From assembly GCA_037176725.1 (NCBI GenBank), contig JAZBRS010000049.1:16634001-16698000 (forward strand): a stretch of DNA of 64,000 nt, in the 5' to 3' direction. The notes below the pieces were generated by a model. That model did not search any database. It was given only the letters and a program-made list of their open reading frames with translations, and had not been told where the DNA came from. Of the stretch, positions 42,698-55,300 are shown in pieces. A program made the position numbers and the translations under genes. Source of the stretch: Posidonia oceanica (taxonomy: Eukaryota > Streptophyta > Magnoliopsida > Alismatales > Posidoniaceae). Within the stretch, counting starts at the first letter, position 1. Every line of letters starts with the position of its first letter.

Positions 42698-43663
42698 CTA
42701 CTGGTAGTACTTCTTCAGATAGCAGAGGTTGACGGGCTCAGACTGCTCGACCTGGTCCATATCCTCAAGAGTTACCGCGCCTCCCGAAAAGATCTGCTTG
42801 ACCACAAAGGGGCCACGCCAATTGGGTCGGAATTTCCCTCGACCGTCAGGTAAATGAATGGCGCACAAGACAAGGTCCCCTGACTGGAAGCTTCTGGGCT
42901 GGACCTTCTTCAAGAATGCTCTGGCCATTCGCTTCTGATAGCAGTGAGCGTTGTGCATGGCTTGCAATCTGCGCTTATCAATCAAGTTCAGTTGGACGCA
43001 GCGGTCTTCGACCCATTCTGCTTCTTCCAACTCAGCTTCCCGCAGGATCCGCAGAGAGGGGATCTCCACTTCAACAGGTAACACCGCTTCCATTCCGTTC
43101 ACCAGAGAGTACGGGGTGGCTCCTGTAGAGGTCCGGATTGATGTCCTGTACGCCCAGAGCGCGTACGGGAGCTTGTCGTGCCAATCCTTGTGGATTTCTG
43201 CCATTTTCTTCAGAATCTTGACAATGTTCTTGTTTGCAGATTCCACTGCTCCGTTCATCTGTGGCCGATAGGGCGAGGATCGATGGTGCTTGATCTTAAG
43301 ACTTTGCAGGTATTCTTCGATCCTTTTGGCAATGAAGTTTGAGCCGTTATCAGAGATGACTGAGTGCGGGACCCCATATCGGGCAACGATATTGTTTTTG
43401 ATAAATTTTTCTGTTGCCACAGCGGTGACTGTTCTGTAAGAGGCTGCTTCCACCCACTTGGTAAAGTAATCGACCGCTACCAGAATGTAGCGATGACCAT
43501 TTGAAGCAGCAGGGTGGATGGCGCCAATGACATCGATCCCCCAGGTGGAGAAAGGCCATGGCGAGGACATGTTGTGCAGCTGATGTGGAGGGGCCTTGAT
43601 GAAGTTACCATGGATTTGACAGTTGTGGCATTTACGCACGAACCGGCAGCAGTCGGCTTCCAT
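42698..43663 (-). CDS. Integrase region of element D pol
   Basis: A frame of 321 codons follows a TAG at 43670-43672. Domains in order: the Cys pair of the HHCC zinc finger (CHNCQ, residue 14 on), the core with Asp in WGIDVIGA, Asp in ISDNGSNF and Glu in VESANKN, and a C-terminal part with the GPF module WRGPFVV, ending LKKYYQ. The two His of the zinc finger lie before the TAG. It is in the same frame as RT and RNase H, so it was part of one polyprotein. It would insert the cDNA into host chromatin. As a free-standing product it lacks half of the zinc finger, so it is probably non-functional in this copy. Confidence 0.88.
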   Translation of the reverse strand: MEADCCRFVRKCHNCQIHGNFIKAPPHQLHNMSSPWPFSTWGIDVIGAIHPAASNGHRYILVAVDYFTKWVEAASYRTVTAVATEKFIKNNIVARYGVPHSVISDNGSNFIAKRIEEYLQSLKIKHHRSSPYRPQMNGAVESANKNIVKILKKMAEIHKDWHDKLPYALWAYRTSIRTSTGATPYSLVNGMEAVLPVEVEIPSLRILREAELEEAEWVEDRCVQLNLIDKRRLQAMHNAHCYQKRMARAFLKKVQPRSFQSGDLVLCAIHLPDGRGKFRPNWRGPFVVKQIFSGGAVTLEDMDQVEQSEPVNLCYLKKYYQ

Positions 43664-43669
43664 GGTCTG

Positions 43670-46195
43670 CTAGAAATATCCTTGAAGCATAATCTTCTTG
43701 GCCAGGAGGACGCCGTTCATGTGCGGGCCACAGGTCCCCGCATGCACTTGAAGCATCAGCATGTCAGCCTCCGATTTGTCCAGGCAGCGCAATAGCATCT
43801 GATTGTATGACCTTCTGTACAGCTGTCCGGCCCCTAGCACATACTTTGACGCCAGACGCGTCAGAGTTCTCTTGTCTGCTGCCGTGGTATCAGGGGGAAA
43901 GCTACCAGACTCCAGGAAAGATTTTATGTCTTGATACCAGGGCTGCCCCTCTGCAGGATCCGCTTCTTCTATGCTCATGCAGTATGCAGGCTGTTCAATG
44001 CGAGTGACTGATACATCCACAGTGCTGTCTTCTGAAATGGTGAGCCAGGATGCCAGAGTTGCTAGTGCGTCTGCATACGCGTTCTTTGCTCTGTTCAGGT
44101 ACGTGAAGCGGATGCTCTTGAATTTTTCCATCAGCCTCAGCAGGTGTTCGTGATGCGGCACAAGCTTGGGATCTTTTGTCTTCCAATCGCCGTTCACTTG
44201 AGAAATCACCAGCATGGCATCGCCGTGCACATGCAGCTTCTGCGCCTCATGCTCGAGGGCGACTTTCAACCCCAGGATGCACGCTTCGTACTCTGCTTCG
44301 TTGTTTGTGCAGTCGAAAGTCAGCTTCCTTGCGAAAGGAGTCATCTGTCCCTCGGGCGTGGTCAGCACTGCGCCTACGCCTCGGCCCTTTTTGTTGACTG
44401 CACCGTCAAAGTAGAGCTGCCATTCCTCTTGTTTCTCAGGATCTTTCTGCTCAGAGTCCTCCATTGCAAAGAGAATATCTTCATCAGGGAACTGCGTCTG
44501 GAGGGGTTGGTATTCAGGCAGAGGGAGGTCAGCAAGATGGTCTGCCACGGCTTGACCCTTCATGGATTTCTGTGTGACAAAGATGATGTCGTATTGAGAC
44601 AATAACACCTGCCACTTAGCACATCTGCCCACCATGGCCGGCTTTTGAAAGAGGAACTTGATAGGATCATGCCGGCATAAGAGCTGTACTGGGTATGCCA
44701 TCATGTAGTGCCTTAGTTTCTGTGCAGCCCAGACAAGGGACAAGCAGGTCTTCTCTAGTGTACTGTACCTGGCTTCGCATTCATTAAACTTCTTGCTCAG
44801 GTAATAGATGGCGCGCTCCTTTCTACCAGATTCGTCATGTTGGCCCAAGACGGCGCCCATGGAATGCTGCGTGGTAGAAAGGTAGAGAAGTAAGGGTCTC
44901 CCTAGCGTAGGCGGGACCAGGACAGGAGGCTTGATCAGCAGCTGCTTGATCTTGGCAAATGCAGCTTGACACTCCTCGCTCCAGTGAATCCACGCATTCT
45001 TCCTCAAGAGCTTGAAAATGGGTTCACAGATGGGCGTAAGCTGTGCAATGAAGCGACTGATATATGGTAAACGCCCAAGCAGACTTCTGACTTCTTTTTC
45101 AGTTCTAGGGGGTGGCATGTCCACGATGGCTTGCGCTTTCAACGGGTCTACCTCAATCCCCCTTTGGCTAACAATGTAGCCGAGCAATTTGCCAGAAGAT
45201 ACCCCGAATACGCACTTCTTGGGATTCAAGCGCAGCTTGTACTTCCGTAGACGGTCAAAGAGCTTTCTGAGACAGGCAAGATGATCCTCGGGCTCTTTGG
45301 TTTTGGCAATCATATCGTCTACATAGACCTCCACTTCTTGGTGCATGAGGTCGTGGAATAGCGTAGTCATGGCCCTCTGATAGGTTGCACCAGCATTCTT
45401 CAGGCCGAACGGCATGACTTGGTAGCAGAAGACTCCTCAAGGGGTGATGAATGAAGTCTTTTCCATGTCCTCTTCTGCCATTTTGATCTGATTGTATCCA
45501 GAAAAGCCGTCCATGAAGGAGAGCATTTTGTGGCCCGCTGTATTGTCGACTAGGACGTCAATGTGAGGCAATGGAAAGTCGTCCTTGGGACTCGCCTTGT
45601 TCAGGTCCCTGTAGTCGATGCAGATCCGGATTCGGCCATCTTTCTTGGGCACAGGTACAATGTTTGCCAGCCATTCAGGATAAAGAACGACCTTCAAGAA
45701 GTTGACTCCAAGCTGCTTCATTATCTCTTCTTTGATCATGAGCAGCCACTGCGGTCGCCATCTTCTTAGCTTCTGCTTTACTGGCTTGGCATCTGGATTT
45801 AATGGCAGATTGTGCACCACTATCTCTATGTCAAGGCCGACCATATCTTCATAACTCCAGGCGAAGACATCCGCATATTCTTTCAGGAATGCGATGAATT
45901 CAGCTTGAGCCTGGGCGGACAGCTGGGCACTGATGCAAACTTCTCTGACTTCCTCAGCTGTGCCAATGTTGACAACCTCCGTTTCTTCTTCGACATGGAG
46001 GTTGGGGCCTTCTGGGTCGTCGTCATAGGGCCGGAACTCGGGCAATGATTCATCAGTCTCATCCATGCCCGTATCATCCTCCTCTCCATAAGCAATAAGT
46101 TCCGAGAGGATCTCTTTCTCAAAGGAAGGGCTTGTAATGTCAAAAGAGTGCATGTGTTCCGCTGTTTGGCCCTGGTGACGCTTTAGGATGGTCAC
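43670..46195 (-). pseudogene. Reverse transcriptase, RNase H and archaeal RNase H of element D
   Basis: One reading frame with a TGA at 45437-45439 (where family members have Trp) and the terminal TAG at 43670-43672. RT starts after an acidic leader; fingers and palm motifs include KKDGRIRICIDYRDLNKASP and FMDGFSGYNQI, and the active site YVDD is at 45325-45314. The first RNase H (about 44550-44900) has LYLSTTQHSMGAVL where active enzymes have an Asp, so it looks catalytically dead. The second (about 44000-44422) is archaeal-type with acidic residues in LYFDG, NNEAEYEA, VHGDAM and AYADALA. This dual RNase H is diagnostic of the Tat lineage. The end carries VHAGTCGPHMNG of the integrase zinc finger. 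Confidence 0.9.
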
Positions 46196-46201
46196 GCTTA
46201 C

Positions 46202-49200
46202 TCAAGTATTCTTGTAGCCTCGGTGCGCGACCTCCGTCCCAGCAACTCCTTCTACTGCTTTCTCTGGCCTGACTGACTCTGCTGAGTGCTCTGCTGACTG
46301 TTCTGCCGACTGTGCTGCTGAGGCTGCTGACTGCTTTACTGCTGAGGCATTCTGCTCTGCTGCTGATACTGCTGACTGCTCTGCCGACTGTGCTGCTGAG
46401 GCTGCTGAGGCATTCTGCTCTGCTGCTGCTGCATCTACTGCTGATGCTCCTCCCTCTGGGTCTTCTAGTGTGCTCGTGGAGGATATGCCGGACTGGCGGC
46501 TGATCTGGTCACTGCCGCTCGATGCATTGCTCAGGTGAGGCATGGGTTGCACAAACCACCTAGACCCGCCTTCTGGTTGATGAGTGATGAGCTCATCTGG
46601 TCTAGGGGAGTCCGGCGCTGCTGAGTCTTCTAGGACCATGATAGAGGCATGGTCCTCTTGCAGAGGAGGATCCGTAACTACGGCTTTTCCTTTCCTTTCT
46701 GCAACTTGATGGTCTGCCAGGTCTTCTGCTATTGACTTGAGTTGTTCTTGATAGAGCAACTCTAAGTCGGACATCCAAGAATCGACCTGGGCTTCTATCG
46801 CCATTCCTTCTTCTTCGTCCGAGGGGGAGTCGACGTAGTAGGCGCCCGGGGCCTGCGGCACTGGCCCGGCTGCAAGACGGATCGCTGCCCTTGGAGTCTG
46901 CATGATTTGGTTCACGGGCGCGTCCGCTGATGGCAGTTCAGATGTAGAAGGCCCAAATAGACAGGCCAGCGGTGCTACTGATGAATAGGCTTCCAGGGTC
47001 ACTGCTGGAGAATAAGCAGGGGTGCTCTTTGGAGGGCTCAAGGGCCCGGAGAATGTAGTGCTCAGTTGGCCTTTTGTGTCGGGCCGTGACTGAGGGAGCG
47101 CAGCCTCTGACGCCATGGGGTCTTGCCATGAGAGCTGCTGCAGGTTGTCAGGAGAATGCGGAGTGGGCTGCGCCAGCTGCATTCCTGAAGATGATGCTGA
47201 GGGAGCGGGCTGGGCCGCGCTGCTGACTGAGTTGATGGACTGCCCTTCCAGAGATGGGGGCAGTGGCACTGATGTGTCTGTGACCGCTGGTAGCACGCTT
47301 GGTTCTGCCAAGAGGAGTGTCTCTGACTCCTGCACTGCTGCTGACTGTTCTTGGAGAACTGTTGTGGCTGCAAAAGGATGAGAACTTGCATCTACCACAG
47401 GGCCTGCTGAGCTGCCTGCTGTTTCCGCCAGAGGGAGAGCTGAATAAATTGACTGTGGGGCCTCTGCTCTGACCACTGTTTCTGCTGAGTTGGTTGGGAC
47501 TGCCTCTGTTGCATCAGACTGCTCCTCATCCGAGTAGTAGTCCTCAATACACACCCAATCCTCTGCCGGCGCTGTGACTTGGTAATCGGTTGATCCCAGA
47601 ATTCTTGCACTGGTAAAGTTAGTGAGGTCTCTGGGAATGGCTAGTGCATGAGCTTTGAGCTGGAAGCAGTGATCTTCGTTGGGCTTGGGTTCGTAGCCGA
47701 GGCCTTTAGATTTCCTTCGCTCCACTGCTACGATCGGCTCCGTGATCCCCTAGCCGTGACGCCCGAGCGGCGTACCCTTTATGTAACCCCACCTGTGACA
47801 TACATTCTCGACCATTCGAAAGGGGTTATTGTGAACGGTCAAGGAGTTGACACGTTCAAGATCAGGAACAAAGTTAACCAGCTCGCACCGATTAACGCGA
47901 TATAGGGCTTCGGAAGTCTCGGGGTCAAACGGGATAGATTATGAAGACACAGGGGAGACTGCTTCGATCCGCTCCTTCTCAAAGTTCTCCGCCATGATGA
48001 CAATGACATTGTCGCCGCGACGGTACTTTATCATTCGATGGAGGGTCGAAGGAAGGACCTGATGCTTATGGAGCCAAGGGCGCCCATGCAGAAGATTGAA
48101 GTTAGGCTTCAAGTCGACGACATAGAATTCTACGTCGAAGACGACCGGACCGATAGCCAGAGGGATAATCAGAATCCCTAGAGCGTCATGGTGAGTGTTG
48201 TCAAAAGCAGTCATTCCCTTCACGGCTGGCGTGATATCCTCGACTTTGAATCCGAGCTTGGTTGCTGTACGCAAGGGGCAGACATTAAGGCCTGACCCGT
48301 TATCAATCAGCATTAGGGGAATGCGGAAACTTTTGAACTGCACTGTGACGAATAGGGGCTAGTTGTGATTAATCCCCGCCGGAGGCAGCTCATCACTCGT
48401 GAAAGAGATGACCTGGGGCTCCGCGATTAACCGAACCATGCTTTCCAAGGCAGAAGGCTCAATGGACTGGGACACACGAGCAGCCTGGAACACGCGAAGA
48501 AAAGCCTCGCGGTGTTCGGCAGAAGTGTGGATCAAATCCCAGATGGAGATGTCGGCTTTGACCTTCTTAAGCTGGGAGGTTAGGTCTACTTTGGGTTGGC
48601 TTCTCCTAGCAGCTGGAGGGGTGGTTCTAGTAGGTTCTAAGGGGGTAGTGGAAGGAAGCTGGGTTACTACAGGCTGGGTTGGGATTTGGCTAACTACAGG
48701 CTGATCTGGAGTTGGATCTGCTATGGGTTGGCTTGAGGGTGGGGGCATAACAGGTCTAGGGTGAGTTGGCCTCGTTGCCGGTGCTGGGGGCCTATAAACC
48801 CTCCCCGATCGCGTTACTTCCGCGCACATTTCTGTGGCATAGCTGTAAGGGACATGATGGGTGTCCAGGGTCAAATCAATGACAACTGGAGCATGTGCTG
48901 TGAGCACAGGAGGGGTTATAGGGGGACCTACAGGATTTTGAGGTCTATCTAGGGGATATGGTTGTTGGGGTGGGAAGGCTGGGGCAGGTTGAGGTCTGCC
49001 TAGAAGGTGTAGCTGAGGCTGCCCTAAAAGGTGGATGGGAGAACTAGGCTGGGCTCTAGCCAAAAGGTGTACAGGAGATTGAGCCTGAGGGAGCACTGTG
49101 GGGGGCGCGAGAGGGCGCTCCGGCCTAGCACGCGGTCGGATCAAATGGATTCCCGACTCGGAGCCGGCAACTGCCGCAAGATAGAGACTGACTGGGAAAG

Positions 49201-51515
49201 GCTCAGAGATGTCAGAGATAAGATCGGAAAGGGTCTACTACAAAAGTAGCGGGCCCGGAAGGAAAGACAGAGTGGACGCCTGAGGTTCCCGCCCCTCCCG
49301 GATAAGAGTGCTCCGGTAAAGGTTGGCGGACGATGCCAGAATGCGGGGGAACAGCTGGAGATGCAGATGCATGAGTGTGTGCTTGAGTGGAAGCCTCGTG
49401 CGTGTCGATCACAATCGTTCCCGATTCGATCAGGTCCTGAATTGCGTTCCGCAGGGAGAAGCAATTATCCGTCGAATGCCCGACACTTCGATGGAAATTG
49501 CAAAAGAGGTCTGGCCTAAACCAATGCGGCAGAGGGCTTGGCGGCGGACGAACCTCCGGGAACTTCAGGAGCGATGCCACCTTCGGCAAGATGACCGTGA
49601 GTGGTTCCACCAGTGGGGTGAAATTCCTCCTCTCGGTGGGTGGTCTTCTTTGCCTCGGGTGCGAGCCTTGCTGGACCGGCGCGGCAGGATAGACCGGTCT
49701 AGCGGTGGTAGTGATGTGCGGTGTATGTGGATTCCTAGATGCAGGAGCGTACACTATCTGAGCTGGGGCAAGCCGGGACGGCAAGCGAACAGGCACAGCA
49801 GGAGAATCGACGAATGCAACAGCGGGTTTCGGCGAATCCTTCCTCTTCGGGTGGTTGTTGCTGCTGCCGCTGTTGTTGTTGTTGGAGGCGCTGTTGTTGG
49901 CACTGTTGCTGCTTATCACTGCCTGCTTAGCGAACGCAAAGAGAGCCGGGAAGTTGCCACTCCGCAAAGAACTCTCCACGCGCGCTCCAGCTCTGATGAG
50001 TGCCGCAAAAGTAGTGACTGGTTGGATGCTAAGCAGAGCTCCGAGAGATGGCTGCGCCCCTTTGATAACGATCTCGATAGACTCCTCGTCAGAGGGTCTA
50101 TCTCAAACCTGAGAGGCAAGGGCGCGCCAGCGGCCGACGTACTCCCCGAACGGCTCGCCAGAATTCTACTTGATTGCGATCAAGTCCGCCTTCTTTGGGA
50201 CCAGATCGAGGTTGAAGGAGTATTGTTCCAGGAACGCCTGACTGAGGTTGTTCCAAGTCTTGATGGCTGACATGTCAAGCGATGTAAACCACTTGAGTGC
50301 CGGCCCGGTCAAACTCTTCTGGAACAAGCGGATCAGCAACCTCTCGTCAGCCTGAAGCTGAGCGAGATCACCGCAATACGCCTTCAAGTGTGCTACGGGG
50401 CAGCCCCTACTGTTATACTTCTCGAAGTCTGGGATCTTGAACTTCAGAGGGAGTACCGCCTCTGGAAAGCAGCAGAGGTCCCGGAATTGGTAGGTCTGGT
50501 GCTCAGTACCCTGCACTAGTCGTAGTGCCTTCTCCAAGACGTCCATCCGGTTATTGATGGGGTCTAGGATTGCTGCTGTAGGAGAGGGATCAGCAGGGGT
50601 AGCGAGCACATACGCCGAATGGGTCGCACCTAAGTGCTCCTCCGGATCTACCATAGCGTCGCCTGGTGGAGCAACGGGATGGCCGGCGTATCCGTGCTGG
50701 GGGACTGTGTATGCAGGAGTGTATGCAGGATGCTGGACCTGATGAAGAGGAGAAGAGTAGATGCCATGCTGTGCTGTGATAGGGGTAGGATGACGGAGCA
50801 CCAGTTGCCGTACAGGCGGAGTGCCAGACAGCGAGCCAGTGGGGTACTGGGCTCCAGCCGGTCCAAAGGACTGACCACCAGAGGGAAGTGGAGCATGCTG
50901 TGCTAAGTGTTGTGCAGCGGGAGGCGGTAACCGAGCCCCCATCGTCGGAACCGTGAGCAGTTGAGACGATGGTCGAAGCGGAGGTGCAGAGGTTGATGCA
51001 TGAAATGCAGGAACTGGCCTCGAAGGAACCTCAGGGACGACAGAGACAGAAGAAGGACGAACTGATAGAGCCATGCCCTGCAGTCTCTGGGCAAGCTCCA
51101 TCAGGTGCTGGTACTGTGCTTCGGGCGTCTCGCCAGTGGGGACGCTGAAGTGCAGTGCCGGCGAAGGCTGAGAAACAAGTGGCACGGACACAGACTGTCC
51201 GGGAGGGAAAGATTCTACAGCAAAGGTCGCAGCGACGGTGGAAGGGATGTCGAAAGCGACGTATCCCTGGGACGGAGGGGGCAGTGGCGTCTTTGGAGCG
51301 CGAGTAACGGCCGTCAAGATAGACTCGGCGATCGGATCCAGAGGAAGGGAGGCTTGCCACTGTCCCGGGGTGTACTGAGAACCTAGAGACGTCAGAGGAG
51401 GAAACCCTGGCGTCGGAGGGGGAACAAGGGGGACAGAAAGAGCAACCGGAGGGGCCGGAACGGAAACACCCTCCATGACAGGAGTAAAGGAAGGCTCACT
51501 AACGTACTGGGCCAT
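46202..51515 (-). pseudogene. gag-protease-linker region of element D, multiply interrupted
   Basis: It starts at the Met at 51515, homologous to the E start. It has a Pro/Gln-rich N-terminus, gag capsid-like domain (CFPEAVLPLKFKIPDF onwards, about 50540-50180), a CNFHRSVGHSTDNC knuckle, protease with DNGSGLNV (about 48310), a G-patch-like stretch and an acidic EDYYSDEEQ segment, then a long Ala/Ser/Gln linker to RT. Breaks relative to E: TAG 50166-50168 (E has CAG), TGA 50103-50105 (E has CGA), one extra T near 49227-49230, TAG 48359-48361, TAA 47939-47941, TAG 47750-47752. A TGA at 46202-46204 separates it from RT. This copy cannot make Gag. Confidence 0.88.
46255..46445 (-). repeat. Coding minisatellite (Ala/Glu/Gln/Ser) in the protease-RT linker of D
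   Basis: Units around CTGCTGACTGCTCTGC on the plus strand encode repeated SAAQSAEQSA-type peptides in the linker. Length variation in multiples of three keeps the frame. Confidence 0.75.
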
Positions 51516-52317
51516 CGCTGACCTAGCGCGTGTGAGAACAGGGCTGCGACGAGTATTCAAGCGGTGCTTCCTAAGAGGAGCTATCGTCGCAAGTGCGAAT
51601 AGCTCAGAAGGGGAATGGTCGCGAACTAAGTCGCAAAAGGGCGTCAACGAGGGTCGATACTCGAGCTCTGGCAAAGGGAAACTCGCTTACCGATCACGCT
51701 GACACAACAGAAGGAAATTAGGGTTAGAAACTAAAAGATGAATGCAAATGAGTTAGTTTAAGTGGCATGAATGATGTGCATGCTTTCTAGTATGCCCCCC
51801 TTTCCTAACTAGTGTTTCCTAGCAAGGCTGTCTACTCCGGGTATCCCTGGATGTACGGGTCACCGACTCAGGTCAGAAAAAGTAGGTCCCCTGTCTAACT
51901 CCCGGCCCAAAGCTCAGGTAATGACAGGGTGGTGCGTTGGTGGCCTCTACCCCGCCAAAGCGTGGGTGGTACCCTCTACTAACACCGACACGACCCCCGG
52001 ACAAGGAGGGGACGGACCGACCAACTTATGCCACGCCCAAAGCAGTGGAATAAGAGGCCGGAACCGTCCTTCGCAGACTAGTAGGTGGACTCAGAGGAGA
52101 AGAATGCATGCCCTATATGATGCTTATGCAAAATGATTAGAGTTTTTTATCTTGCACATTTTATTAACCAGAGGGAGTGAAGGATTGTTTGTAGTCTCTA
52201 GTTGTCCCTAGAAGTTCTTTTTACTTGCATTTTTTAGTTAACCATGGGGGAAGCAAACAAGTCTCTACTATCCTAAGTATGGCAAGTGCAAAAGGGAAGA
52301 AAATCAATCAAGCATGG
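51516..52317 (-). other. 5' leader of element D, cut by element E
   Basis: Non-coding. It shares with E's leader a run of conserved blocks: the acceptor-like TTTCTAACCC..TGTGTCAG (about 51700-51735), the GTGTTTCCTAGCAAGG region (about 51810), the ACCCACGCTTTGGCGGGG region (about 51950-51975) and a stem-loop (52025-52054). It ends at 52317, equivalent to E base 59003, so about 590 bases of leader plus the 5' LTR of D should lie beyond E. Predicted target duplication CATGG (52313-52317). Confidence 0.7.
52025..52054 (-). other. Leader stem-loop, D copy
   Basis: CTTATgCCAC (52025-52034) pairs with GTGGaATAAG (52045-52054) apart from one mismatch. The E counterpart has different but still paired arms. 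Confidence 0.65.
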
Positions 52318-55300
52318 TGTTGACACCCCATTTTGACAGGCTGGATCGTTTGGAGCCTTCCGGTGGCTGCTGGACCCGAATCTAGACCAAAATCCACGCC
52401 TTTCCTTCCTTCTTTCCCCTCAAAACAAGCCCAAACTCAACCTAGGCTTACCCCCCTTTCCCGAACCTGAAAACCCACCAAAATCCACAGGAACACTCAC
52501 CCCTGATGACTTGGCAGACCCACCGAAAAGCCTGCAAAATCTCAAACCAGACCCCTCCCAAAAACCCTAGGAAACTTAGGCAAAACTACCCTTTTTCTAC
52601 ACCTCAAAACCCCTCCAAAACTTCCTCAGAACCAAACCAAAACTCTAGGACCGGAACTAGGAATCCTAGACCCCGCACCCGCCAAATTTCACCCCTTTCG
52701 GAGACCTTTAAGACCCCTTTTCACTGGAATTATCGTTTCCTCTCTCCGGGATTATCGTTTTCTCTCTCCTCTCTCTCTCCTGATTATCGTCTCTCTTTTC
52801 ATCCCCTTCTCGCCCTCCTTCTGGCTTGGCAGCGGGCCCCCCTTGTACTCCTATCCCTTCTCTACCTTATTCCTATTTTTATTTTATTTTTACCACCTTC
52901 CTTGAATTTTAAAAATCTTTTTCCTCAAACCTACCTCTTTCCCATTTATTCCCTTTTCTTCCTCTTTTCTTCTTCTTTTTCTTTTCTTCTTCCTTCCTTT
53001 GCAAAAAACCTCAAAAATCCTTAAAAATCTGTAAAACCCCAAGACCCAAAAGAAGCGAATCAGAATCTCCAGAAAAAGCAATTAAAAACATTAAATAAAT
53101 AATTAAAAACCTAAACTTAATTAAATCAAGCTAAAAAGAAAATCAAGCATGCAAACTAAAAATGCAAAACAAACTAAAATAAAATACTGTAAAATCAACT
53201 AAAAAACTGAAATAAAATCAGAATCTACCAAAAATGAAGACCCCACTAAAAGAATTAAAAAAACAAACCCCAAGGGAAAGAATTAAAAATCAAACGCTAA
53301 AACAAGTAATTAAAGAGAACAAAAAACTTAACCTAAGAAACATAGAAAAAAAAAACAACATAAGAACTTAATTAAAAAAGGAAAAGGAAATACAGTTAAA
53401 AGACCTAAAATACTTAATCAAATCAGGAAAAATCCAACTAAAAAACATCAAGAAGAATTAACAAATAAAAAAAAACAAAAGCATGGATCAAAAGACTTAA
53501 AAAAGGAAAATACAAAAGACTAGAACTAAAAGCCCAAAACCCACTCAAAATAATATAAAAATAAATCCTAAAAATCCTAATTAACATCCTAAAATACTTA
53601 ACAAGAAAACACAATTTTAAAAACAATTTAAAAGAATTTAACCAACACTTAATCAAGTGGGAAATGGATTAAAAACAAAATAAAACCCTAAAACCCTAAT
53701 CAAGCCTAAAACACACTAATTAACCTAAAAACGATCATTAAAAAATCCAGATAAACGTCTAACCTACAACCCAAGTCATCCCATATTTTTATTTATTTTT
53801 ATCCTATTTTCTCCTATTTTTCCTTTCCATCTTTCTTCCTTCCTTCATTTTCATTTCCCTTTTCCTCCTCACTGGGCTTATCAGCCCGTTCATCTTTTTT
53901 CTCCTTTTTTTCAAAATCCGGCCCGCAGCCCGTTGCTACAGTCCTCCGTCTTCCTCACCTTCTCCCGCGCGCTGGCAGTGCAACAGTGCACGCCGCCTGC
54001 GCTCCTGCAACGCTGCCCCGACCTGTCACCTCCTGCTCCAGCCAGGCGCGCGCCGAAGCATCGTCCTCGCACCTGCCATCGCCTCTCCGCAGCGTTCATT
54101 GGTCGCAGGCCTGCAAAGCTAAAGAAGGTGTGGTCAGGACTCGGGACAGGAGAGGAGGAGAAATCAGAGGGCATTTTCAGGAGAAAAGGAGAGGAGAAGA
54201 AGAAGGATGGATCCCAGAGGAGAGACGAGGTTTTTCCAGAGAGAATCCCGAGCGAGAGAGCATCCAAAACGCCCCTGAAATCCACCCAGAAACGCCGGAC
54301 CTCGGCCGCTCCTTCTCCCAGGAAACCAGTGCCCAAAACACCTCGGGAACCACTCGAAATCCGCCCCCCAATCTCACCCGAGACCCCCTGCAACTCTTCC
54401 CCTCCTTTCCACACCGAACATAGCCCGCATTTCGCCGGAACGCCACCTGAAGCCCAACCGGAACCCAACACATCCTCCTCCAGAATTCCCTCCTACACAG
54501 ACCCCCATTCCTCCCCAAAACCTACCCAGAAACCCACTGAAACCCCACCTTCTCAGACCCCCGAGCGCTGACCTCCACCCTCACCACAGCCCGAGCAATC
54601 CACCACAAACACCTACGCCGAGATCCTGTCCAAAACCGGCCCAACTACCATCTCCCTCCACAGACCTCCACTGCCAGAACCAAGCCTCCAGAACCCTTCA
54701 ACAAGCACCCAGCTACCCACCGGAGGCCTCCGCTCGATCCAGAGGGCAGAGGACACCTCCACCCACCTCCAGCAGCCCTTGGTGAACCCAAAAGGCTCGA
54801 CTCCTTCCGCCGCCTGCAGAACCCGCTCCTGTGCGCCCAGGGAGGTCCAGAACATCTCCAAGAACTGTTCCCGATCGTCGCGCGCTGCCGGGAGCACCTG
54901 CAGCAGCTAGACCACCACCGCCGGTCTCTGCAACAACAGCTGAGGTCGGGGGAGCGCGCCGGACAGCAGAGGAGGTATTTCTCTTCGCTGGTAATCTAGG
55001 TTTCTTCCCTTCTCGCTTTTCCACCCCTCAAAAAGGGGTTCTGCAACCGCCTTCGCGAGGTCAGCGCCGTCGCTGACCTTCTTCCCCGGCGAGCTCGATG
55101 TTCGTCCCGTCGCGCCGAGCTGCGGAACGACCTCCCGTTGGTCGTCCTAGCTCCGCATCGACCTCAGGATTGCAGCCCAGCCTTCAGCTCGCGCCGACGA
55201 CGCTCCGGTCGTCCTCCTGGCCTCCGATCAGACTCAGACCTCCGGTGGATCCCCAGCTCCGCTCCTGGCAGCGTCGCCGCACGCTGGACCTCGCCCGAGC

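Larger units (their letters stand above)
30625..52317 (-). mobile_element. Element D, nearly complete except 5' LTR and part of leader
   Basis: Full coding order is present (gag, protease, RT, two RNases H, integrase, PMD-like gene). Visible internal length is 15.9 kb; with about 0.59 kb of leader judged from E and two 5.8-kb LTRs, the intact element would be about 28 kb. Inserted in C's integrase and itself split by E. Confidence 0.88.

Noticed and set aside
49323..50270. Plus-strand frame of 315 codons
   Set aside because: It is antisense to the gag of D, and its composition mirrors the Pro/Asn-rich gag codons.
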